A DNA stretch of 64,000 bases from a virus. Both the position numbers and the translations under genes were made by a program. The notes beneath the pieces were generated by a model, which was given only the letters and a program-made list of their open reading frames with translations, was not told the origin of the DNA and did not search any database. Positions 26,203-34,651 of the stretch are shown in pieces (the first letter of the stretch is position 1; each line of letters starts with the position of its first letter). The DNA lies in the IMG/VR virus record IMGVR_UViG_3300033145_000668, positions 31,175 to 95,174 of that record; one strand, written 5' to 3'.

Positions 26203-26990
26203 TTCGAACCTCGCTCATTAAGAATCTTTATTTTACTATAAATGTTAACATCTTCTTTAGTATAAGAATTATTTGCATTATTTTTTATTTTCCTATTATG
26301 TTTTTGTCTATTTAATAAATATTTTTTTAATAATATAGCTTGTTCTTTTTTAACGTATAAATGCGGTATAATTAAATCGCATAATTTAATTAAATCAACT
26401 TGTTTCGAAAACTTTACATTATAAGTTCTTTTCCACCTATTATTAGGATGTTTATAATCTGATATATTAATAATAGTAGACGATACATATTTATTAAAAA
26501 TATTTACACAACGTTCTATTGATTTTTTATGTGTTCCGCCTATAGAGATACCATAAGCATATGCAATACCATTTTTTCGCTTTGTCTGCCATATTCCAAT
26601 ATATCCCTCACCGTCTATAAAACCACACAACCACAACAAATCTGGGTCATAATTATTTTCAATATATGCTCCGTAATAACCATCTTCATTTATTTCAACT
26701 TTAACCTCTCGATTTTTATATTTTTTTTCAATTCTTTGTTTTAATGCTGACGCCATCATTTCACAACTTTTATTTTCAGTTAGTTTTATTTTTTTAATTA
26801 AACTATCTATATATCGCTGAAAACATATATATTCTATGTCGCGGTTATCGTGAAATTGTTCTATCCAAACGATAACTTTAAACTCATGATGGTGTTCATT
26901 TTTTAAAAAATCAACTTGTTTAATATTACAATCTACCCATTTATGCGTGTCTCTAAAGGATGTAGTTACTTTTGCAAATATTTTAATCAT
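26199..26990 (-). CDS. QueD-like T-fold domain fused to a LAGLIDADG endonuclease
   Basis: 263 residues. Residues 1-112 ('FRDTHKWVD', 'FLKNEHHHEFKVIVWIEQFH', 'RDIEYICFQRYI', 'SCEMMASAL', 'VEINEDGYYGAYIE') resemble a QueD/6-pyruvoyl-tetrahydropterin synthase-like T-fold. Residues about 116-263 start with 'LLWLCGFIDGEGYIGIW', a LAGLIDADG homing endonuclease motif, with a single copy. The second part seems added behind the natural end of the first. It overlaps dpdA by 4 bases. The T-fold call is tentative; the LAGLIDADG call is good. Confidence 0.65.
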   Translation of the reverse strand: MIKIFAKVTTSFRDTHKWVDCNIKQVDFLKNEHHHEFKVIVWIEQFHDNRDIEYICFQRYIDSLIKKIKLTENKSCEMMASALKQRIEKKYKNREVKVEINEDGYYGAYIENNYDPDLLWLCGFIDGEGYIGIWQTKRKNGIAYAYGISIGGTHKKSIERCVNIFNKYVSSTIINISDYKHPNNRWKRTYNVKFSKQVDLIKLCDLIIPHLYVKKEQAILLKKYLLNRQKHNRKIKNNANNSYTKEDVNIYSKIKILNERGSK

Positions 26991-27132
26991 TTATTATTTC
27001 TCCTATACTTTTTAGTTTTATTTTACATAACGTACATCTTCTACCACCAATTTTATCAACATACACGCCTCGTCTGTTACAGCGTTCACATCTTAAAATT
27101 TCTAATACTTTTTTAACTTCATAATTAGTCAT
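26983..27132 (-). CDS. 49-aa zinc-ribbon protein
   Basis: 'LRCERCNRRGV' and 'RRCTLCKIK' give a four-cysteine zinc site. It overlaps both neighbours (FolE2 stop and the T-fold start) by 4 to 8 bases. Confidence 0.6.
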   Translation of the reverse strand: MTNYEVKKVLEILRCERCNRRGVYVDKIGGRRCTLCKIKLKSIGEIIND

Positions 27133-27956
27133 TTTAAATCTCTACCGCAATTTAATACTGCAACAGCTTTATGCTGGTGAATTGATTCATTATGATTTAT
27201 TACAATTACATAATCATTAATTACATCATCTAAAATTTTATCTAATTCAATGGAAATATCTCTACTCATATCTTCAACAAATTTAGGATTATTATAAGCT
27301 GTTTCTGTTACATATTTTTCATCCGGTCTTTTTAATACTGACCATATAGGACAACTAGCACAATTTTCTACTATATTTATTATTTCTTCAATTAAAACAT
27401 CTTCTTTTAATTCAACAGTAACCGAAGCATTAGATAATTGATTATGAGCAGAATATTCTGAAATTTCTTTACTGCAAGGACATAAACTTGTATAAGGAAC
27501 GTTTACAGTTAAATATATTTTATCTTCACCATTAATACTTTTACCTTCTATCGTACAAAGATAATGTACATAACCTTTTATTTTACTAACCGGTGCTTCT
27601 TTTTTAAGAAAATAATTAAAATGAACTTTTATATAACTATCATTTGAATTTAATTTTTCCTTTAAATCTATTAATAATTGTCTAATAATATCTGTACTAA
27701 CGTAATCTTCTTCTAAAACATCATGTATTAAAATCGGTAACCTACTCATAGAAATTCCTTTTTCTTCTTCACTTAATGAAACATAAATACTCACATCTCC
27801 AACAGTAGACCTTATCTTTTTATTATGGTCTAATATTTTAATAGGAACGATTAAATCTCTTATACCAACTTTATTTATTTTTTTATGCCTCGCGTCTTTT
27901 TGTTCTTGAACATCTGGTAACGCATTTTTTAATTTTTCTAATTCAATTGAGTTCAT
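27129..27956 (-). CDS. folE2: GTP cyclohydrolase IB (FolE2/MptA type)
   Basis: 275 residues from ATG 27956, chosen because GGGAGGGT stands just before it; an upstream in-frame ATG lies inside the previous gene. 'SLCPCSKEISEYSAHNQ' contains the metal-binding Cys and the hallmark of GCYH-IB, and 'NCASCPIWSVLKRPDEKYVTE' is the C-terminal conserved part. It converts GTP to dihydroneopterin triphosphate (or the archaeal cyclic form), the first step to 7-deazaguanines. It is in one operon with QueD and QueE. Confidence 0.9.
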   Translation of the reverse strand: MNSIELEKLKNALPDVQEQKDARHKKINKVGIRDLIVPIKILDHNKKIRSTVGDVSIYVSLSEEEKGISMSRLPILIHDVLEEDYVSTDIIRQLLIDLKEKLNSNDSYIKVHFNYFLKKEAPVSKIKGYVHYLCTIEGKSINGEDKIYLTVNVPYTSLCPCSKEISEYSAHNQLSNASVTVELKEDVLIEEIINIVENCASCPIWSVLKRPDEKYVTETAYNNPKFVEDMSRDISIELDKILDDVINDYVIVINHNESIHQHKAVAVLNCGRDLK

Positions 27957-28314
27957 CTTCACCCTCCCAGGGGAAGACCAACCATTCGTTCTTCTTACCT
28001 TTTGTTTCAATAAAAAAATCAGGTTTAACCTTAGTCCACTTTGAATTATAAATACAAGCTATCTTTTTATTTTTTACATTTTGTAATGTTGTTCCTGTAT
28101 CTGAAATATCATCGCACACCAAAGTATTTTTAGTAGGATGTATTAAAATAGGTAATCTTAAAACGTGACTCATTTTAACTGCAACTGGTAATCCGCCTCT
28201 CGGCACTCCATAAACACCATCAAATTTTATTTTAGAATCTACTACCATGTCAGCTAACTCATCTATCATAGCTCCTACTCCTTCCCATTTAATATAAATA
28301 TATTTTTTTGTCAT
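27943..28314 (-). CDS. purine-type phosphoribosyltransferase
   Basis: 123 residues with 'FDGVYGVPRGGLPVAVKMS' and the PRPP motif 'TLVCDDISDTGTTL' (about 65-78), as in xanthine/guanine phosphoribosyltransferases. It may salvage guanine or handle a deazaguanine base next to the QueD/QueE/FolE2 genes. It is short for the family but the core is intact. Confidence 0.8.
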   Translation of the reverse strand: MTKKYIYIKWEGVGAMIDELADMVVDSKIKFDGVYGVPRGGLPVAVKMSHVLRLPILIHPTKNTLVCDDISDTGTTLQNVKNKKIACIYNSKWTKVKPDFFIETKGKKNEWLVFPWEGEDELN

Positions 28315-28484
28315 TTTGAATCTCCCATTATTATATCTGTTAATCCTCGTTCATATAAAAAAGTATCTTCTGGTTCAATTCCCAAGTCATTGCATGATTT
28401 ATAATATGCAACTGCATTTTGAATTTGTTGATATTCTATTCTTTTATCATTTAATTCTTTTAGCTTTACTTCATAAGGTTTCAT
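28311..28484 (-). CDS. 57-aa protein, unknown
   Basis: Starts MKPYEVKLKELNDKRIEY, helical, one Cys. ATGA overlap with the phosphoribosyltransferase and 0-base gap to QueE upstream. Not recognised. Confidence 0.55.
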   Translation of the reverse strand: MKPYEVKLKELNDKRIEYQQIQNAVAYYKSCNDLGIEPEDTFLYERGLTDIIMGDSK

Positions 28485-29111
28485 TTAAACTCCTTTCTCA
28501 TTGCCCCATACATCAATATGTATTCTCTGGCAATATTTTTTATTATTTTTAACACAATAATTCCAAACATCTTGTTGAATTTTTTTATCTTTTTCTTTAT
28601 CATTTGTTGTTAAAGGCATAAGCATTGTTGCATCTGATATCATATCTTTATTCATTTTTAAATCTGTAACTATTTTTATATCACATTTTGTTGACTCATC
28701 TAATCTTTCAGAAAACGCTATAACATTTTGTTGAGCTCGCTTATGCTTTGGACTAAATGCAATATAAGAAAATAAATCAGCATACAATGGAAGAATGTCA
28801 CCATTTGTTTCTAGATGATGGTATATATATTCTTCTATGTTATAGATTCCAAATCCACATTCTTGTATTACTTCATATATTTCATCTTGTTGTAACATTG
28901 GCTCTCCTCCTGTCCAGACAACAATATTACATTTACTTTTTTTAATTTCTTTTGTAATTTGTGCAACTGACATTTTTTTTCCTTTAATATGATACTTTGT
29001 GTCACAGAAGTCGCAATTTCTATTACATCCAGATGTTCTTATAAATAATACTGGGTGACCAGAATATTTACCTTCCCCTTGAATTGATTTAAAAATTTCT
29101 GAGATTATCAT
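28485..29111 (-). CDS. queE: 7-carboxy-7-deazaguanine synthase
   Basis: 208 residues. 'SIQGEGKYSGHPVLFIR', 'SGCNRNCDFCDTKY' (CxxxCxxC-type SAM cluster site), 'VVWTGGEPMLQQ', 'HHLETNG' and 'YIAFSPKHKRAQQ' are the QueE set. It rearranges carboxytetrahydropterin to 7-carboxy-7-deazaguanine (CDG) by radical SAM chemistry. It is coupled to the 90-residue gene upstream, which follows QueD. Confidence 0.92.
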   Translation of the reverse strand: MIISEIFKSIQGEGKYSGHPVLFIRTSGCNRNCDFCDTKYHIKGKKMSVAQITKEIKKSKCNIVVWTGGEPMLQQDEIYEVIQECGFGIYNIEEYIYHHLETNGDILPLYADLFSYIAFSPKHKRAQQNVIAFSERLDESTKCDIKIVTDLKMNKDMISDATMLMPLTTNDKEKDKKIQQDVWNYCVKNNKKYCQRIHIDVWGNEKGV

Positions 29112-29380
29112 TCTTTATTATCTCCAACTTTAATTTCATCTAAACTTATTTCTCTTACTGAGCCATCTGGATAACTACAACAATCAAAATATGCAATAGT
29201 ACCATCTTTGAACGTTATCTTAATATTTCCAATTTCACTATCTTCTATTTTTAAAAATTCTTTTCCTATTAGTGCTTCTGCTTCGTCATAAATATGCCTT
29301 AAAGTTTTATCGCAACACTTTCCGGGCATGCCTACATCATCATAAATCTTACCACAACCGTGACAAATATATTTAGTCAT
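29108..29380 (-). CDS. 90-aa protein with rubredoxin-like zinc start
   Basis: 'KYICHGCGKIYDDVGMPGKCC' contains a CxxC and a CC pair in the style of rubredoxin/zinc ribbons. The rest is a small beta-rich domain ('IGNIKITFKDGTIAYFDCCSYPDG'). Between queD and queE with 4-base overlaps on both sides; role in the pathway unknown. Confidence 0.55.
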   Translation of the reverse strand: MTKYICHGCGKIYDDVGMPGKCCDKTLRHIYDEAEALIGKEFLKIEDSEIGNIKITFKDGTIAYFDCCSYPDGSVREISLDEIKVGDNKE

Positions 29381-29796
29381 TCTAAATCCTCCGAATCAAT
29401 TTCACAATAAGAATTTGGACTCTCATAAACTTTAATTTTATAAGATAATCTATCATCCATTTGTTTTAGAAGTTTTAATATTTCATAACATAAATTCTCT
29501 GCTGTTGAATTTTCATCCATCCAATAAATTGCACCATCTCCGCAAATAAATGTAATCATTCCACCTAACTCTCTATTTTCCTCACAATCTTTTAATATAG
29601 TTTTATGGTCAAAATATTCCTTTAATTTTTTACGATTAGTAAAGTCCCAAAGAATTCCTACATCATCAAAATGCTTATCGTCACCATTTATTTCGAGATG
29701 AACCTCCCACCTATGACCGTGTAAAAAATTACATTTACCATCATATCCAACCAGTCTATGTGCTGCATCAAAATCGAATCTTGTGTTTAATTTCAT
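29377..29796 (-). CDS. queD: 6-carboxytetrahydropterin synthase
   Basis: 139 residues. 'FDAAHRLVGYDGKCNFLHGHRWEVH' supplies the zinc histidines and catalytic Cys region, 'WDFTNRKKLKEYFDHKTI' the DF...DH motif, 'NSTAENLCYEIL' and 'IKVYESPNSY' the C-terminal substrate Glu. It makes carboxytetrahydropterin from dihydroneopterin triphosphate. First gene of the deazaguanine operon; leader of about 70 bases upstream. Confidence 0.9.
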   Translation of the reverse strand: MKLNTRFDFDAAHRLVGYDGKCNFLHGHRWEVHLEINGDDKHFDDVGILWDFTNRKKLKEYFDHKTILKDCEENRELGGMITFICGDGAIYWMDENSTAENLCYEILKLLKQMDDRLSYKIKVYESPNSYCEIDSEDLE

Positions 29797-29874
29797 TTAT
29801 TGTTTTGTTTATGTTTACTTGTGTTTTAATTTAAAAAAAATAAAAAATAATATATCCAAACTAGTATTAAACAC

Positions 29875-30300
29875 TTAAATACTAATTCTTAATCTTCCGT
29901 TGTTAGTTTTTGGATTAACTTTCTTAATAATTACGACTTCAGTTCCGATTACATTTTTAAATGCATCAACTTTGTACTTAGCAAGGAATTGTGCTGTTTT
30001 TGACTTTTCATGCATACCAACAATCCACTTCCCATCCATCTCTTTAAGATTATAAGTTTCTACATGAGTAATTGCTCTTCCAATTTGCTCAGCTCCAAAT
30101 TCTTCAGTTATTAATTTAATTACTTGTACATCTCGCAACTGTCCTTCTGGTAACGGTTGTCCATCAAGTCCAAATTTTGATGTGCTTTCATCAACATCAC
30201 ATTCTTTAATCTTTACTCTTGTACCGTCCAATTTATCCATTTCTTCTTCCGATGGACCTCCAAATTTAACATACTCTAGGTTATCTACTTTTTCTGACAT
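29875..30300 (-). CDS. unknown protein (141 aa)
   Basis: Starts MSEKVDNLEYVKFGGPSEEE; a strong AAAGGAGG site stands before the ATG. The end ('IGTEVVIIKKVNPKTNNGRL') is beta-rich and resembles a small OB-like or beta-barrel protein, but no known single-strand-binding motif is clear. Abundant translation is suggested by the strong site. Function unknown. Confidence 0.6.
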   Translation of the reverse strand: MSEKVDNLEYVKFGGPSEEEMDKLDGTRVKIKECDVDESTSKFGLDGQPLPEGQLRDVQVIKLITEEFGAEQIGRAITHVETYNLKEMDGKWIVGMHEKSKTAQFLAKYKVDAFKNVIGTEVVIIKKVNPKTNNGRLRISI

Positions 30301-30401
30301 TCTACTATACCTCCTTTCATTACGCCTTCTTCGTTTTTTCGGTTACTTATGCAACCTTCTTTTATTCGAAAACTATTATTAATTTTATTTTGTTTTTTCA
30401 T
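30285..30401 (-). CDS. 38-aa leaderless upstream ORF
   Basis: ATG 30401 lies about 25 bases after a minus-strand TATA box, so it would be the first codon of the transcript. The frame runs through the ribosome binding site of the 141-residue gene and stops 16 bases inside it. It could be a real peptide or a leader that couples translation. Confidence 0.35.
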   Translation of the reverse strand: MKKQNKINNSFRIKEGCISNRKNEEGVMKGGIVECQKK

Positions 30402-30419
30402 ATTTTATTAAATTGTTAT

Positions 30420-30432
30420 TTACTTATAAACA
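30420..30432 (-). promoter_or_regulatory. TATA box on the minus strand
   Basis: GTTTATAAGTAAA on the minus strand, followed about 25 bases later by ATG 30401. It lies in the gap behind the PrimPol gene. Confidence 0.5.
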
Positions 30433-30468
30433 CATTTATAGAGTTTTATTTATAATCTATTATATATT

Positions 30469-32700
30469 TTACATTTCATTTGAATCTAGGTAACTATTTC
30501 CTGCCTCGTTTATCATTATCATTGTATTTCTTCCAGATTCAAAAGTTCCTATTAATTCTAAATCTATTAATTGTTTTATCATTTTTGACCTCATATTCGA
30601 TGTCTTTATTTTGAATCTATTTTCTAGTTCATAATGCATTTGCATTTTTGGCATGCTGCCCTTTAATGATAATAATTTTAAGATAGAAAACTTTATTTTT
30701 TTATCTTTATTTTGACTAGTAACTAAAATCTTAATACTATCAATACACTCCATAATAATATTATAACAACTTTTAATCATTTTTTTCTCTATTAGTGTTT
30801 GTTTTCTCCAAACAGCATCCAGCACACATAATTTATATAAATGAACACTTTCTCTTCTAACCATTGAATTTAAAATTTCTTTATCTATTGCCATAAATTC
30901 ACTATAATTTGCTTCAGCTATTTCCCACAAGTCATCAACAAAATTATCACTACCAGCTTCAAATTTAAAATCTTTTTTATTTTCTTCATACCATTTTTTC
31001 ATATCTCTTAATTTTTCTAATAATTTCATAATGTATTTTTCTTTATTAAAACTTTTTTCCGTCTTAGTATTAAATTTAGATTTAACAATATGCTTTCTAA
31101 TTACTTTATGGTCAACGTCTGTTAAATCTTTTAAGTAAAAAATAGCTCTTTGAAACAATCCATTATGTAAAATAGCATTTACAATATTATCCATTTTATA
31201 AGTTGTTAAAACTATTGAAGTATTTGTTGTAACAGGAATACTATAACCGGCAACTCCTTTTTCAATTCTTCTCGACTTATCCATAGCTTGTCTTAAAATA
31301 ATTTGAACGTGTTTATTATGCGCTCCTGGTCTAAAAATACTTTCTGATTCTGACAACGCTAACCAATGAGTATTTTCTAACCAACCTTTTTCAATTGGAT
31401 TTTTATAAGTCTTACTACCATTAATTTGATTTTCTTCTGTTAATCCGTTTTTGGTATTAAATTCTACAGCTACTTGATTTACCGCACCTAATAATGTTCT
31501 ATCTGTAACTTCGGCTGGTCTTTTTGTAATATATTTTAATCGCTCTAATATTTCATTAATTAAATTAACACCCTCATCTTTTCCAGAAGTAGAATATGAA
31601 GAAAAAATTAAATGAACTCTTAAGTCGTCTTGTTTTTCATCTAATATGGTTCCTAATAAATTATAAAAGCAAAGTTCTTTCCAAACAGGTTGTTGAGCAA
31701 TACTATTATCCCAAATCTTATCCCATAATTGTTTAATAGTATAAAAATCAATAATTTCTTCACCGTTATTTAGTTCATACATAACAGGATAATCGTGTTC
31801 AATAGACCACTGAACCATTTCTGATTTATTATATTCTGTTATTTGACCGTCCATTGCTTTATCAACCCAACCCATAAACTCACCTACATTTTTCCCAGGA
31901 CAATTTTCTACTATTTTTTGAGCATAATTTGTAGCTATTTCATCTTTTGTTAAACCGCTTAATACTAATCCAACAGCTAGATTTTTGAACAGCGTGTTGT
32001 TTCTATCTCCGTTTTCTATCATATTATTCATCGCGTATTTTAAATAAGGGTCGTTTAAATGAAAGTCGACTATTATCTTCTTATTTTCTATTTGCTGTAC
32101 TTTTTTATTTTCAATATCTTTTTTACAATATTCAATTATTTCTTCATCAATTAAATTTTTTTCATTTGTGTTTACTGTATCATATAAATATTTTTCTTTT
32201 CCTGTTTTTAAGTGTTTAGAATATTCAAGAGCTAACCATTGATTTTCTTTCGCTAGTTTTTCATCTGTTCTAAAATATGTAATTATATATTTTCTTATTC
32301 TGTTTCTTAAATCTAAATCCAATTTTGCAAAATTGTCAAATAATATAGATATATGATAACCTCTCGAGCCAGTGTCCCAAATTACATAACTCCAATTTTT
32401 TTCAGTTAACTTTGTTTGAATATCATGTATTTTATATTTTTCCTCGACATCTAAAATTATTTCGTTTTTAAAACTTTTTCTTAAATTTATTTCAATTTTT
32501 TCATCTTCTGATAATTCAGAAATAATCTTTTCAGAAATCCATCTATTTTTATGTTTGCATTTTTTACAAACACCATAGGTATCTAAATCGGCTGACTTAC
32601 AACCATTACATACTTTACTATTATACATAACTTTCATTTCAGAATTCTCTTTAAGTATTTTCCTTAAAAAATTCTCTTTAAGTTTTTTATAATTAGTCAT
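30469..32700 (-). CDS. PrimPol-like primase with helicase-like domain
   Basis: 743 residues. An N-terminal zinc cluster (CNGC ... CKKC, residues 32-48) is followed by an archaeo-eukaryotic primase-like core ('EIILDVEEKYK', 'GSRGYHISILFDNF' with the sxH motif). A middle helical part then precedes an ATPase-like region with 'FSSYSTSGKDEGVNLINEI', in which the P-loop has Lys-Asp instead of Lys-Ser/Thr, and 'HWLALSESESIF'. The last 80 residues look like a winged helix. It probably starts DNA synthesis for PolB. The helicase activity is uncertain because of the altered P-loop. Confidence 0.7.
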   Translation of the reverse strand: MTNYKKLKENFLRKILKENSEMKVMYNSKVCNGCKSADLDTYGVCKKCKHKNRWISEKIISELSEDEKIEINLRKSFKNEIILDVEEKYKIHDIQTKLTEKNWSYVIWDTGSRGYHISILFDNFAKLDLDLRNRIRKYIITYFRTDEKLAKENQWLALEYSKHLKTGKEKYLYDTVNTNEKNLIDEEIIEYCKKDIENKKVQQIENKKIIVDFHLNDPYLKYAMNNMIENGDRNNTLFKNLAVGLVLSGLTKDEIATNYAQKIVENCPGKNVGEFMGWVDKAMDGQITEYNKSEMVQWSIEHDYPVMYELNNGEEIIDFYTIKQLWDKIWDNSIAQQPVWKELCFYNLLGTILDEKQDDLRVHLIFSSYSTSGKDEGVNLINEILERLKYITKRPAEVTDRTLLGAVNQVAVEFNTKNGLTEENQINGSKTYKNPIEKGWLENTHWLALSESESIFRPGAHNKHVQIILRQAMDKSRRIEKGVAGYSIPVTTNTSIVLTTYKMDNIVNAILHNGLFQRAIFYLKDLTDVDHKVIRKHIVKSKFNTKTEKSFNKEKYIMKLLEKLRDMKKWYEENKKDFKFEAGSDNFVDDLWEIAEANYSEFMAIDKEILNSMVRRESVHLYKLCVLDAVWRKQTLIEKKMIKSCYNIIMECIDSIKILVTSQNKDKKIKFSILKLLSLKGSMPKMQMHYELENRFKIKTSNMRSKMIKQLIDLELIGTFESGRNTMIMINEAGNSYLDSNEM

Positions 32701-32893
32701 CCTCTTTTATTTCTAATCGTTTAATTGAACTCCTAAGAAATGGAGTTGGAATTGAGTCCGATAATATTGTTAGAAATACATGCGTTTCATCATAATCAAT
32801 AAAAATTCCATCTCGTGGTCGAATTTTATTACCGTCTATTACATATAACCTTACTTTTTTATTTTTATATAAATCCCAAATTTTTTCCTTCAT
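32693..32893 (-). CDS. Sm-like small beta-barrel protein
   Basis: 66 residues: 'KKVRLYVIDGNKIRPRDGIFIDYDE' then 'VFLTILSDS' and 'SSIKRLEIKE' have the strand pattern of an Sm/LSm or small SH3-like barrel. It overlaps the primase gene by 8 bases and has AAGGAG upstream. RNA- or DNA-binding is likely but not shown. Confidence 0.5.
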   Translation of the reverse strand: MKEKIWDLYKNKKVRLYVIDGNKIRPRDGIFIDYDETHVFLTILSDSIPTPFLRSSIKRLEIKEDD

Positions 32894-32949
32894 TTAATCC
32901 TTTTACTCCTTTTAAAATGATATAAATTAGAAACAATAATTAGTTTTAA

Positions 32950-32962
32950 ACATATTTATAAA
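32950..32962 (-). promoter_or_regulatory. TATA box on the minus strand
   Basis: CTTTATAAATATG on the minus strand precedes the Sm-like and primase genes by about 60 bases, leaving a short leader that holds AAGGAGTAAAAGGA. Confidence 0.5.
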
Positions 32963-32992
32963 GAATTATATATAATTTATTGTATTTATCTA

Positions 32993-33145
32993 CTACTTTC
33001 GCTTTTTTTGTATAATATCGCACTCACAAAATTTACAAAGCTCTATTGATAGATATTTTTTATAATTAACTCCTTTCGGAATTTTATAATATTTCTCTTT
33101 ATCGCAGTTTTCGCATCTAACTTTTTTACTATAGAATTCTGTCAT
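32993..33145 (-). CDS. 50-aa zinc-ribbon protein
   Basis: 'RCENCDKEKYY' and 'LCKFCECD' give a four-cysteine site, with a basic tail. It starts 1 base after the thioredoxin gene ends. Confidence 0.6.
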   Translation of the reverse strand: MTEFYSKKVRCENCDKEKYYKIPKGVNYKKYLSIELCKFCECDIIQKKRK

Positions 33146-33146
33146 T

Positions 33147-33428
33147 TTATAAATATCTTATTAAAATGTCATTAAAACTTTCTTTAGATATTGAACCACT
33201 AAATCGTTCGAGTTCCACGCCATCATCTAAAAGAAGAAACGTTGGAAGAGACATAACATTATATTTTTTAGCTATAGATTCTTCTTTTTCAACATTAATT
33301 TTAACAAATTTTATTTTATTTTTAAATTTTCTACTTAAACTATCAACAATTGGAGACATTAATTTACAAGGTGCACACCAATCAGCATAGAAATCGATTA
33401 CAACAAGTATGTTATCTAAATTTTTCAT
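33147..33428 (-). CDS. thioredoxin
   Basis: 93 residues with 'VIDFYADWCAPCKLMSPIV' (active-site CAPC, residues 18-21), 'FVKINVEKEESIAKKYNV' and the cis-Pro 'MSLPTFLLLDDG'. A complete, short thioredoxin. It could serve ribonucleotide reduction, the polymerase, or the redox state of iron-sulphur enzymes. Confidence 0.9.
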   Translation of the reverse strand: MKNLDNILVVIDFYADWCAPCKLMSPIVDSLSRKFKNKIKFVKINVEKEESIAKKYNVMSLPTFLLLDDGVELERFSGSISKESFNDILIRYL

Positions 33429-34249
33429 TATTGTAAAGCAACATTAATTTTATGTTTACTACCATCTAAAGTTAATAATGGAGAACCTTGTCTTGCAGGT
33501 TCCATAGATTTTATATGAGCATAAGAATTCCAATATTTTAAATAAGCTCCAGTTAATATAAAGTGTTTTGACTTTCTATCAATAGTTTTACTTCTTTTAT
33601 TTATTCCGTAACATTCTCGTACATGATGACTTAATTGATGTAAGTGTCCCATTGCATAAATTTCAACGTCGTCGATAATTTTTTCTAAATCTAATACACC
33701 TTTAATTTTAGTATGAGCCATTCTCGCTCCACTTGCACCATGAGTAGTATAAAGCGAATACGATTCTTTTCCTACTCTAAAAGAAATAGGTTTTGCAACG
33801 CCTAAATATTTACCTTTAATTTGTCTGCACATGTGTCTCATAATATTTACTCCATCATCTTTAAATACTCTCGCTTCGTGATTTCCAACATGTGCTCCAA
33901 GAAATAATCCTTCTTTAACAAACGGTTCATAAATAGCCATCCAATCTGACATTTGTTTATCTAAAATATCTTCTTGTTCATAAACACCAGAACCAACAGA
34001 CCCTCTAGTTGCGCTTTCAACACCGTCACCCATATGTAAAATATGTATTTTATTATTATAAGCCCATTCAAGATTATTCATTAATTTTTCTCTATTATGT
34101 TGAGCGTTTCCAATATGCTCATCACCAACCAGAAAAATTTGTAATTGGTCTAAATCAAATTTTTTGTAAAAAAGAGTTGGATTTTCTTCTTCATATCGTA
34201 AGTTTTTTTCTGTTTCTAATTTATTTCTTACATTATCTTTATAACTCAT
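33428..34249 (-). CDS. calcineurin-like metallophosphoesterase
   Basis: 273 residues. 'IFLVGDEHIGN' (a variant of the D-x-H motif), 'ILHMGDGVE' (GD), 'LGAHVGNHEARV' (GNHE), 'SLYTTHGASG' and 'YAMGHLHQLSH' (GHxH) make the complete metal site. It may be a nuclease of Mre11 type or a phosphatase. The stop overlaps the thioredoxin start. Confidence 0.85.
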   Translation of the reverse strand: MSYKDNVRNKLETEKNLRYEEENPTLFYKKFDLDQLQIFLVGDEHIGNAQHNREKLMNNLEWAYNNKIHILHMGDGVESATRGSVGSGVYEQEDILDKQMSDWMAIYEPFVKEGLFLGAHVGNHEARVFKDDGVNIMRHMCRQIKGKYLGVAKPISFRVGKESYSLYTTHGASGARMAHTKIKGVLDLEKIIDDVEIYAMGHLHQLSHHVRECYGINKRSKTIDRKSKHFILTGAYLKYWNSYAHIKSMEPARQGSPLLTLDGSKHKINVALQ

Positions 34250-34312
34250 TTTGATGTATTATACTTAAGTTATTTCTGTTTAAAAATGTTTAAATAACAC
34301 CTATATAGATAA

Positions 34313-34651
34313 TCAATAATTATTATTTTTAAGATGTTCGTGAAGATAACCCATGCAATTAAACATCAATCCACAAATGGCTTCTTCGATTCCTTCTCTT
34401 GATTTTATTCCTCTATGCTCTTCCCACCAATCAAAAAAGTGTCTAAATCCAGATTTCATATATTCTTCTTTCGGCATTCCCTTTTGCCAATTATCCGAGC
34501 TTCTTATTGTCCCGTCCTTTTGAAATCTATTTTTGTGCATATATTCAGCAAATCGTTTTAGAACTATTGGACTCAGGAAACCCTCGAAGTCTAATTTATC
34601 TTCATCGGTGTCTCGAGTTGCTCCGCTGGCGAACTTTCTTACTTTTGTCAT
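34313..34651 (-). CDS. DUF5664-like (dATP/dGTP diphosphohydrolase-type) protein
   Basis: 112 residues. The start 'FASGATRDTDEDKLDFEGF' and 'RFAEYMHKNRFQKDG' with 'SSDNWQKGMP' match a phage family (DUF5664) annotated as the N-terminal part of dATP/dGTP diphosphohydrolases. It may act on dNTPs together with DNA base modification. Hydrolytic residues were not verified. Confidence 0.65.
   Translation of the reverse strand: MTKVRKFASGATRDTDEDKLDFEGFLSPIVLKRFAEYMHKNRFQKDGTIRSSDNWQKGMPKEEYMKSGFRHFFDWWEEHRGIKSREGIEEAICGLMFNCMGYLHEHLKNNNY

Noticed and set aside
26199-26990. Intein in the T-fold protein
   Set aside because: No Cys/Ser start and no His-Asn end of the splicing domain were seen, and no C-terminal extein part follows.
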